Assembly: GCA_947372225.1 (NCBI GenBank)
Contig: CANBSV010000111.1
Coordinates: 1-8,303, forward strand
Origin: Burkholderiales bacterium
Lineage (GTDB): Bacteria > Pseudomonadota > Gammaproteobacteria > Burkholderiales > Burkholderiaceae_C
DNA length: 8,303 nucleotides
Reading direction: 5' to 3'
Below are positions 1 through 5,388 of this stretch, in pieces (the stretch's first letter is position 1; every line of letters starts with the position of its first letter). The position numbers and the translations under genes were made by a program. Under the pieces are notes generated by a model that saw only the letters and a list, made by a program, of their open reading frames with translations, made no database searches and was not told where the DNA came from.

Positions 1-1081
1 TGTGATGCAGCACGGTCATCACCATCGGCTGAACGCACCCCAAGGCAGCGCCCAGCAGCGCACTGCAGCCCGCCATGGCCAAGGCCGAATCGGCCATTGA
101 GTACACGCCGAAAACCACACCGGTGGTCAGCATCGCCCCCACCAGAACCTGCGCCTCGCGCAGCCGGTGGGCCAGGAAGGGAATGACCAACCGCACGCCA
201 GTCACCGCGGCGGCGAAGCTGCCCAATATCAAACCGATGGCAGACGCACTCAGGCCGCGCTCGTGACCCAGCACGGGGACCAGGAATGAGTGCATGTCCC
301 AACTCGCGGACAGCAGCCAGTTCACCAGCAGCAGCCGTCCAAGGCCGGGCAACTTCAACAAGCTCCACAAGCCCTGCCTTCGGCCTGCTGCCGCACGGGC
401 GGCAGGTGCTTCGCGTGCCACCCAGCGCATTCCGGCCAGCGCGAGCAGCGGCAGGCAGGTCAGCGCAACGAATGCACTGCCGAAACCAGCGGCGTCGATG
501 GCCGTGCCCGCGAGCACCGGGCCGATCATGTTGGACAGCGCCGGCGCCAAGCCCAGCCAGCTGAACACCCGCGTGATCTGGGTGCTGTCGCCCGCAGCGA
601 GACGCCCGGCGCTGCGCTGGATGGTGATCAAGCCCGTGTTGGCGCCCACGCCGCACATCATCGCGGCCACGCTCAGGCTGGCGAAGGAAACCCAGGCCGG
701 CAGCGAACGCATCGCATCGAGCGCAGCCCATCCGCTGAGGGGTGCCTCTGACGTGAGCCACACCGACGCGCCCGCCAGCAGCCCGCCGCCGGCGGTGAGC
801 GCCACGGCCAGGTACATCGGCCGGTGGTAGCCCAGGCGATCGGCCATTCGCCCCACGCGCAGTGACGTGGTCACCGGTGCTGCTGCAAACAGTCCCAGCA
901 GCAAACCGACCACCCAGGCGGGATGCCCCTGATGAAGCATCAGCAAAGGTGCAGCCACGCGCACCCCGGCCATGCATGAATGCAGACACACCTGACCCAG
1001 GATCAGGGCAAGCAATGCGGGCGAGAAACCTCCCATGCGAGCGTCAGGCCAGACTGGCCGTGCCGCCGCGCTCACAAGCAT
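1..1081 (-). CDS. MFS transporter, 3' end cut by the window edge
   Basis: My reading of the minus strand from the ATG at 1081 gives 360 codons without a stop, continuing past base 1. The protein is very hydrophobic, with many Leu/Ala/Gly/Val-rich membrane-length segments (for example residues about 21-45, 55-75, 89-108, 131-152, 200-218, 247-270, 281-301 and 311-328). The loop after the second segment carries GRMADRLGYHR (residues 77-87), the major facilitator superfamily motif A (G-x-x-x-D-R-x-G-x-x-R). A positively charged loop at about 221-236 looks like the central cytoplasmic loop between the two six-helix halves. The family moves small solutes by secondary transport across the inner membrane; nothing here identifies the substrate, and drug or metabolite efflux is only a guess. 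The gene starts 15 bp after the rmuC stop and is probably cotranscribed with it. The start is uncertain: no good Shine-Dalgarno is seen, and the ATG at 1036 (residue 16) would also keep all membrane segments. Confidence 0.85.
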   Translation of the reverse strand, partial: MLVSAAARPVWPDARMGGFSPALLALILGQVCLHSCMAGVRVAAPLLMLHQGHPAWVVGLLLGLFAAAPVTTSLRVGRMADRLGYHRPMYLAVALTAGGGLLAGASVWLTSEAPLSGWAALDAMRSLPAWVSFASLSVAAMMCGVGANTGLITIQRSAGRLAAGDSTQITRVFSWLGLAPALSNMIGPVLAGTAIDAAGFGSAFVALTCLPLLALAGMRWVAREAPAARAAAGRRQGLWSLLKLPGLGRLLLVNWLLSASWDMHSFLVPVLGHERGLSASAIGLILGSFAAAVTGVRLVIPFLAHRLREAQVLVGAMLTTGVVFGVYSMADSALAMAGCSALLGAALGCVQPMVMTVLHH

Positions 1082-1096
1082 CGACAAACCGGGGGG

Positions 1097-2584
1097 TCAT
1101 GCGCCGGTTCCCGAACTCGAGTCGTCCGGGATCGCGCCGGGCGGGTCGTCGTCGACCGGCGCGACGGGCAGCAGCACCTGGGTGCGAGATTCGGAAAGCG
1201 CCTCCACCGACTTGAGCTTGCGAGTCATCGCGTTGGTGCGCGTTTGCGCCAGATCGATCGTGTTGCTCGCCTCGTCGAGCTTCTTCTTGGTCTTGGCGAG
1301 CACCTCGCCGAACTTGCCGAACTCGGTCTTCACCGCGCCGAGCACCTCCCAGACCTCGGTGGAGCGCTTTTCGAGCGCGAGCGTGCGAAAACCCATTTGC
1401 AAACTGTTGAGCGTGGCCAGCAGCGTGGTGGGGCCGGCCAGCGTGACGCGGTACTCGCGCTGCAGCGCTTCCATCAGACCCGGGCGGCGCAGCGCCTCGG
1501 CATACAGCCCTTCGGTGGGCACGAAAAGAATCGCGAACTCGGTGGTGTGAGGCGGCGCCACGTACTTGTCGCGGATGGTCTTGGCCTCGGCGCGCAATCG
1601 CATCTCGATCGCGCGGCCGGCGGCCTCGGCTTCGGGCTTGTCGGCGCGCTCCTGCGCGTCGAGCAGCCGCTCGTAATCCTCGCGCGGAAATTTCGCGTCG
1701 ATCGGCAGCCACAGCGGCAAGCCGTCGTCTCGCCGGCCCGGCAGCTTGATCGCAAACTCGACGCGCGCGCCGCTGCCCGGCACCGTCTCGACGTTGGTCG
1801 CGTACTGCTCGGGCGTGAACACCTGCTCGAGCAAACCGGCCAGCTGAACTTCACCGAAGATGCCGCGCGTCTTGACATTGGTCAGCACCCGGTTGAGCGA
1901 GCCCACGTCCTTGGCCAGACCCTGCATTTCGCCCAACCCGCGGTGCACCTGGTCGAGCCGGTCGGCGACTTGCTTGAAGCTCTCTCCCAGCCGCGCTTCG
2001 AGCGTGGCGTGGAGCTTTTCGTCGACGGTGGCGCGCATCTGCTCGAGCTTGAGCTCGTTGCCCTGCTGCAAGGCGGCGAGACGCTGCTCGACGCTGGCCT
2101 TGACTTCATTGAGACGGCGGTCATTGGCCTCGGCCATCTCGCGCAACTGCAGGCCCAGTGCATCCGAAAAACGCTGGAGCGCCAGATCCTGCGACTCGCG
2201 CGAGGACTGCGCCTGCGTGGTTTGCGCCAGGCTGGCCGCTTGCAGCGACTGGCCCACGGTGGTCTGCATGGCCGCGAGCTGAACCCGGAAGCTGTCGATC
2301 TGCTCGTTTTGCGTGCGGGCCACGTCCCCTTGCTGGTTCAGCAGCGTTTGCTGGAAGGTGCCCAGCACCGCACCGACCTCGAGCCGCGTTCCTTGCGCAC
2401 TGCGCCCGAGCTCGTCGCGCAGTTCACGCTCGACGCGCTCCGAGCCGGCTCGAAAGGCATCCATCAGCGCTTGCTGCCTCGCGGCGGCATCGCCGTCGTG
2501 GCTCTTGCGCATGGCGATCCAAAGCAGCAAGAGCACCGACAAGCCCGCCAGCACCAACGTGATCCACAGCAGGTTTTCCGTCAT
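1097..2584 (-). CDS. rmuC: DNA recombination protein RmuC
   Basis: The 495-residue product has the full RmuC architecture. A single N-terminal membrane segment (residues about 4-24) is followed by a long charged, Gln/Glu/Arg-rich helical region (about 40-220) that reads as coiled coil. The conserved core starts with VKTRGIFGEVQLAGLLE (237-253), a family hallmark. Residues 294-298 (PIDAK) give the D-x-K of a PD-(D/E)xK-type nuclease fold, and FVPTEGLYAEAL (354-365) and the GPTTLLATLNSLQMGFR stretch (384-400) are also typical. In E. coli, RmuC limits recombination between short inverted repeats; the nuclease assignment rests on fold comparison rather than on a well-defined reaction. The C-terminal 30 residues are acidic, Pro/Ser-rich and probably disordered. 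It lies 12 bp downstream of the deacetylase-like gene and 15 bp before the MFS gene, so it is probably the middle cistron of an operon. Its Shine-Dalgarno is weak. Length fits the family. Confidence 0.95.
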   Translation of the reverse strand: MTENLLWITLVLAGLSVLLLLWIAMRKSHDGDAAARQQALMDAFRAGSERVERELRDELGRSAQGTRLEVGAVLGTFQQTLLNQQGDVARTQNEQIDSFRVQLAAMQTTVGQSLQAASLAQTTQAQSSRESQDLALQRFSDALGLQLREMAEANDRRLNEVKASVEQRLAALQQGNELKLEQMRATVDEKLHATLEARLGESFKQVADRLDQVHRGLGEMQGLAKDVGSLNRVLTNVKTRGIFGEVQLAGLLEQVFTPEQYATNVETVPGSGARVEFAIKLPGRRDDGLPLWLPIDAKFPREDYERLLDAQERADKPEAEAAGRAIEMRLRAEAKTIRDKYVAPPHTTEFAILFVPTEGLYAEALRRPGLMEALQREYRVTLAGPTTLLATLNSLQMGFRTLALEKRSTEVWEVLGAVKTEFGKFGEVLAKTKKKLDEASNTIDLAQTRTNAMTRKLKSVEALSESRTQVLLPVAPVDDDPPGAIPDDSSSGTGA

Positions 2585-2596
2585 CGAAAGATTGTC

Positions 2597-3574
2597 TCAG
2601 GCAGCTCGCGGTGCAAGCCCGTGCGGCACAGCCGGTGGCGACCACCGCTGTGCATGGGCAAGCGCCACACGCATAGTGTTCACCTGCAAGTCCACGGTGT
2701 CTTCGATAACGTGGCCGTAGCCGCCGGCCATCGACACCGCCACCGGAACGCGGCGCTGCAAGGCCGAGGCAAACACCCGCCGGTCCCGCTCGGCGAGCCC
2801 CGCCGCGGTGAGCTTCAATCGGCCGAGGCGGTCGGCCTCATGCGGATCGGCGCCGGCCAGAAAGAAGAGCAGCCCCGGCGCAGCGCCCACAGGGCCCGCC
2901 TCGTGATGCGCCCACATCCGCTCCAGCGCGCCATCGAGTGCGGCCAGATAGTCGTCGTCGCCGCAGCCGTCGGGCAACTCGACGTCGTGGTCGCTTGGCT
3001 CCTTGCGAAACGGAAAGTTCTTCGCCCCATGCAGCGACAGCGTGTAAATCGAAGCGTCGTCGCGGCAGATGGCGGCGGTGCCGTTGCCCTGGTGCACGTC
3101 GAGATCAATGACCGCGACGCGCAGACGCCCGACATTTCGCTGCGACCACTCGGCCTGCATCACGCGAGCGGCCACCACCACGTCGTTGAACACGCAAAAC
3201 CCGCTGCCTCGATCGGCATGGGCGTGGTGGGTACCGCCTGCAAGGTTGATCGCCACACCGTTGACCAGCGCATCTCGGGCAGCGGCCACGCTGGCGCCCA
3301 CCGAGCGACGCGAGCGCTCGACCATCTGCAGCGACCACGGAAAGCCGATTTCGCGCTGCTCGGACGCTCCCAGCGTGCCGCGCATCACCGCCGACACATA
3401 CGCTGGCGTGTGCGCCAGTTGCAGCTCTGTGGCGCAGGCCAGGGGCGCCTCGACCAGTTCAACGCCTGCCAGCTCGTTCGCCACGCGATCGCGCAGCAGC
3501 CGGTACTTGACCATCGGGAAGCGATGCCCCTCGGGCAGCGGGAGCACAAAGTGGTCGGAATAAAAGGCCTTCAC
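2597..3574 (-). CDS. Histone deacetylase family (class II-like) zinc amidohydrolase
   Basis: The 325-residue product carries the arginase/deacetylase-fold signature in order: a tandem His pair in AGGTHHA (H116-H117) as the general acid/base; GFCVFND (125-131); DLDVHQGNGT (157-166), supplying metal ligands D159 and H161; the third ligand aspartate in LAGADPHEAD (D243); and GGYG (284-287), whose Tyr matches the catalytic tyrosine. All key residues are intact, so a functional Zn-dependent deacetylase or deacylase is expected. The family removes acetyl or other acyl groups from lysine, polyamines or related amides; the substrate cannot be told from sequence. The start is a GTG. No in-frame ATG lies between it and the upstream stop at 3605-3607, and the N-terminus MKAFYSDHFVLPLPEGHRFP is what I would expect for this family. 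It is the first gene of a likely deacetylase-rmuC-MFS transcript and diverges from the phasin gene. No clear promoter of its own was recognised. Confidence 0.92.
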   Translation of the reverse strand: MKAFYSDHFVLPLPEGHRFPMVKYRLLRDRVANELAGVELVEAPLACATELQLAHTPAYVSAVMRGTLGASEQREIGFPWSLQMVERSRRSVGASVAAARDALVNGVAINLAGGTHHAHADRGSGFCVFNDVVVAARVMQAEWSQRNVGRLRVAVIDLDVHQGNGTAAICRDDASIYTLSLHGAKNFPFRKEPSDHDVELPDGCGDDDYLAALDGALERMWAHHEAGPVGAAPGLLFFLAGADPHEADRLGRLKLTAAGLAERDRRVFASALQRRVPVAVSMAGGYGHVIEDTVDLQVNTMRVALAHAQRWSPPAVPHGLAPRAA

Positions 3575-3638
3575 CAGGCCATTGTGCCGAGCGGAAAAAA
3601 GCCTTCAGGAGGAGCCTGATGCGGCCCCATCAAAATAA

Positions 3639-3655
3639 TTGCTGCAATGCAACAA
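3639..3655. promoter_or_regulatory. Candidate PhaR operator, upstream copy
   Basis: The 17 bases TTGCTGCAATGCAACAA form a near-perfect palindrome of the form TTG-N-TGCA-A-TGCA-N-CAA centred on base 3647, with only the fourth base pair broken. It ends six bases before the -35 box of the phasin promoter. The same element recurs 58 bp downstream. Phasin genes of PHB-forming proteobacteria are repressed by PhaR, which binds TGC/GCA-rich palindromes at their promoters, so an operator is the natural reading. The assignment to PhaR is by family knowledge, not by a matched consensus. Confidence 0.6.
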
Positions 3656-3661
3656 AAAGTC

Positions 3662-3689
3662 TTGCAAAGCCCGATCAAGTCCGTATACT
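3662..3689 (+). promoter_or_regulatory. Sigma70-type promoter of the phasin gene
   Basis: TTGCAA (3662-3667) and TATACT (3684-3689) match the -35 and -10 consensus boxes and are separated by 16 bp. The predicted start of transcription falls at about 3696-3697, giving a leader of about 115 nt before the phasin ATG. The boxes sit between two copies of a palindromic element, so an otherwise strong promoter is probably held in check by a repressor. Confidence 0.65.
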
Positions 3690-3696
3690 CACACCC

Positions 3697-3713
3697 ATGC
3701 TGCAGTGCAACAA
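3697..3713. promoter_or_regulatory. Candidate PhaR operator, copy at the transcription start
   Basis: The bases ATGCTGCAGTGCAACAA repeat the upstream element, with 15 of 17 positions identical, and contain the same TGCA-N-TGCA core centred on 3705. It begins at the predicted +1 of the phasin promoter, where a bound repressor would block open-complex formation or escape. Centre-to-centre distance to the first copy is 58 bp, between five and six helical turns, so cooperative binding on one face is possible but not implied. Confidence 0.6.
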
Positions 3714-3811
3714 AACAGGCATCGCAGCTGAAGGGTGTTGTCCAGCAATGGATTTTTAGTCTCCCTCACGTTGTCTGTCTTTCTTCCATCCACTGTCCCA
3801 GGAGAATTTTC

Positions 3812-4360
3812 ATGCTGACCGCAGAACAAATCATCGCCACCCAAAAGTCGAACATCGAAACCCTCTTCGGCCTGACGGCCAAGGCCTTCGAAGGCGTCGA
3901 AAAGCTGGTTGAACTGAACCTTCAAGTCGCCAAGGCCGCTCTCAGCGAAGCCGCTGACACGACCCAGGCTGCCCTGACCGCCAAGGACCCGCAAGAACTG
4001 CTGGCCCTGCAAACGGCGCTGATGCAACCGGCCGCTGAGAAGGCTGCCGCGTACAGCCGCCATCTGTACGACATCGCCACGGCCACCACCGCCGAGCTGA
4101 CGAAGTCGGCCGAAGCCACCGCCTCGGACGCGCAGAAGAAGTTCACGTCGCTGGTCGACACCGCCGTCAAGAACGCACCAGCCGGCAGCGAAAATGTCGT
4201 GGCCCTGGTGAAGACTACCGTGGCTGCTGCCAACAACGCCTACGAAAGCGTGCACAAGGCTTCCAAGCAAGCTGTGGAAGCGGCTGAAGCCAACTTCCAG
4301 GCCCTGACCAGCACGGCCGTCAAGGCCACCGCTGCCACCAAGGCCAAGCGCACTGCCTGA
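3812..4360 (+). CDS. phaP: Phasin family protein (PHB granule-associated)
   Basis: The 182-residue protein is almost entirely amphipathic helix, rich in Ala, Lys, Glu and Thr, with no Cys or Trp. It opens with MLTAEQIIATQKSNIETLFG, followed by LTAKAFEGVEKLVELNLQVAK as two overlapping stretches (residues 21-41), the typical phasin N-terminus. It ends in a Lys/Ala/Thr-rich tail (about 168-182) like those of many PHB phasins. Phasins coat intracellular polyhydroxyalkanoate granules, control their number and size, and keep other proteins off the polymer surface. The ATG at 3812 is chosen because AGGAGA at 3800-3805 lies six bases ahead and the family N-terminus begins there; a longer in-frame reading from 3647 would cross the promoter. 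The gene appears monocistronic, with its own promoter, paired operators and strong terminator. The organism may have several phasin paralogs, so the number of this one cannot be given. Confidence 0.93.
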   Translation: MLTAEQIIATQKSNIETLFGLTAKAFEGVEKLVELNLQVAKAALSEAADTTQAALTAKDPQELLALQTALMQPAAEKAAAYSRHLYDIATATTAELTKSAEATASDAQKKFTSLVDTAVKNAPAGSENVVALVKTTVAAANNAYESVHKASKQAVEAAEANFQALTSTAVKATAATKAKRTA

Positions 4361-4372
4361 TTCGCAACAACT

Positions 4373-4399
4373 CAGGCGGGCCCGGTCGGGCACCGCCTG
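4373..4399 (+). other. Large hairpin after the phasin gene, no U-tract
   Basis: CAGGCGG (4373-4379) pairs with CCGCCTG (4393-4399), and GCCC (4380-4383) pairs with GGGC (4388-4391) around a GGTC loop. This makes an 11-bp GC-rich stem with one bulged A (4392). It lacks a T-run, so it is not a terminator by itself. It may protect the 3' end of the phasin mRNA or pause polymerase just ahead of the true terminator 12 bases later. Confidence 0.6.
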
Positions 4400-4410
4400 G
4401 TGAGGCGATC

Positions 4411-4441
4411 AAGGGGCCCGGTTCACGCCGGGCCCTTTTTG
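4411..4441 (+). terminator. Rho-independent terminator of the phasin gene
   Basis: GGGCCCGG (4414-4421) and CCGGGCCC (4428-4435) form a perfect 8-bp stem around the loop TTCACG, followed by five T (4436-4440). AAG (4411-4413) can extend the stem by pairing with the first T residues. It lies about 50 bp after the phasin stop and separates this gene from the sulfur operon. Confidence 0.9.
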
Positions 4442-4472
4442 TTTGCCAGCACCCTTTCCGCTGCGCACACGC

Positions 4473-4512
4473 TTATTCCAAATTCGCGCAGTTACCACAG
4501 GAAAAATATAGT
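4473..4512 (+). promoter_or_regulatory. Candidate promoter region of the sulfur assimilation operon
   Basis: This AT-rich patch stands out in a GC-rich window. TATAGT (4507-4512) is a fair -10 box. The only -35 candidate at a proper distance, TTCGCG (4483-4488), is poor, which suits an activator-dependent promoter. The arms TTATTCC (4473-4479) and GGAAAAATA (4500-4508) form a loose dyad. A LysR-type regulator such as CysB would be expected to control sulfite and APS reductase genes, but I cannot match a CysB consensus here. Between 4442 and 4595 I see no gene beyond this promoter and the leader element. Confidence 0.4.
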
Positions 4513-4521
4513 TAAAAAACC

Positions 4522-4575
4522 TAAGGAGGCCGGATACAGTCGCGGGCTTCCTGTTGCGGCCAGGCCCAGGCCTGA
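4522..4575 (+). other. Leader element: orphan TAAGGAGG plus short Cys-containing frame
   Basis: TAAGGAGG (4522-4529) is a perfect Shine-Dalgarno sequence but is 66 bases from the ATG of the next gene, too far to serve it. No ATG, GTG or TTG follows at a normal distance. The triplet ATA at 4534, four bases after the Shine-Dalgarno, opens a 13-codon frame with tandem Cys codons TGT TGC (4552-4557) and a TGA stop at 4573-4575. AGGCC (4527-4531) can pair with GGCCT (4569-4573). A leader peptide is possible, but AUA is a very poor start codon, so this may be coincidence. Confidence 0.25.
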
Positions 4576-4595
4576 CCACCCGAAAAGACTTCTCC

Positions 4596-5366
4596 ATGGA
4601 TTTCATTGCGCCTCTGAGCGGCTTCGGCATCGGTGCCATCGTCGGCATGACCGGTGTGGGCGGCGGCTCCCTGATGACGCCCCTGCTGCTGACGGTGTTC
4701 AAGCTCAATCCGGCCGTGGCGGTGGGCACCGACCTGTGGTTTGCCGCCATCACCAAGACCGCCGGCTCGGTGTCGCACAACCAGGCCGGTCATGTGCAAT
4801 GGCGCGTCACGCGGCTGCTGCTGTCGGGCAGCATCCCAGCCTCGGTGGCCACGGTCGCTCTGATGCACCTCACGGGCGTCACCAAGAACTGGGCGAGCGC
4901 GCTGACGTTCTCGCTGGGCATCGCGCTGCTGCTGACCGCGGTGACCGTGGCCTTCAAGCAGACTTGGACCGCCGTGGGGCGCTGGCTTGAGCGCTGGATC
5001 AACGAGAACAACCAGCCCATGCTGACGGTGCTTTGCGGCCTGATCCTGGGCGTGCTGGTGTCACTGAGTTCGATCGGTGCCGGCGCGGTCGGAGCCACGA
5101 TGATCCGCCTGCTCTACCCTCGCATGACAGCGCATCAGATCGTGGGCACCGACATTGCCCATGCGGTGCCGCTGACGCTGGTGGCCGGCATCGGCTACGC
5201 CACGCTGGGCAATGTGGACTGGTCTTTGCTGGGCGCCTTGCTGATCGGCTCGATCCCCGGCATCTGGCTGGGCGCCCAACTGACGCGAAAAATGCCCGAG
5301 CACGTCGTGCGCTGGCTGCTGTGTCTGTCGCTGGTGGTGGCAGCACAAAAAGTCCTGGTTCACTGA
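4596..5366 (+). CDS. Sulfite exporter TauE/SafE family membrane protein
   Basis: The 256-residue protein is almost wholly hydrophobic, with about eight membrane segments, and has the two-fold internal repeat of the TauE/SafE (formerly DUF81) family. The first half has GMTGVGGGSLMTPLLL (17-32) followed by AVGTDLWFAAITK (42-54). The second half has SSIGAGAVGATMIRLLYP (158-175) followed by IVGTDIAHAVPLT (182-194). The VGTD in each repeat is the family hallmark. Members move sulfite, sulfoacetate or other sulfur compounds across the inner membrane. Placement 22 bp before cysI suggests that this one handles sulfite or a related oxyanion, either exporting toxic excess or importing substrate; direction is not shown by the sequence. 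The ATG at 4596 is preferred because the family-typical N-terminus starts there. An in-frame TTG at 4554 would add 14 polar residues. The Shine-Dalgarno before 4596 is weak. It is the first gene of the operon. Confidence 0.9.
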   Translation: MDFIAPLSGFGIGAIVGMTGVGGGSLMTPLLLTVFKLNPAVAVGTDLWFAAITKTAGSVSHNQAGHVQWRVTRLLLSGSIPASVATVALMHLTGVTKNWASALTFSLGIALLLTAVTVAFKQTWTAVGRWLERWINENNQPMLTVLCGLILGVLVSLSSIGAGAVGATMIRLLYPRMTAHQIVGTDIAHAVPLTLVAGIGYATLGNVDWSLLGALLIGSIPGIWLGAQLTRKMPEHVVRWLLCLSLVVAAQKVLVH

Positions 5367-5388
5367 ACACCGCCTTTAAAAGATCACG

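Noticed and set aside
1044..1100. ATG at 1100 overlapping the rmuC stop as ATGA, as the MFS start
   Set aside because: The frame from this ATG stops after 18 codons at 1044 and is not the MFS frame, so the overlap does not mark the transporter start.
3606..3618. CAGG-AGGAG-CCTG as a hairpin or terminator between the deacetylase gene and the phasin promoter
   Set aside because: The stem is only four base pairs with no useful T-run on either strand, and no gene ends here.
980..3619. Plus-strand open frame of about 879 codons
   Set aside because: It lies opposite rmuC and the deacetylase gene, both of which have intact family motifs. Its translation is Arg/His/Gln/Gly-rich with no recognisable domain, as expected from the complement of GC-rich coding DNA.
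3647..3811. Longer N-terminus for the phasin, in frame from 3647
   Set aside because: It would run through the -35 and -10 boxes and one operator, has no family similarity, and the ATG at 3812 has a good Shine-Dalgarno.
3689..4393. Minus-strand open frame of about 234 codons over the phasin gene
   Set aside because: It covers the phasin promoter, coding region and 3' hairpin in antisense. The Gly/Leu/Val-rich product is a mirror of Ala/Lys-rich phasin codons.
4554..4595. TTG at 4554 as start of the TauE/SafE gene
   Set aside because: It lies 24 bases after the TAAGGAGG, too far for normal initiation, and adds a polar, Pro/Gly-rich stretch unlike the family N-terminus, which begins at the ATG at 4596.
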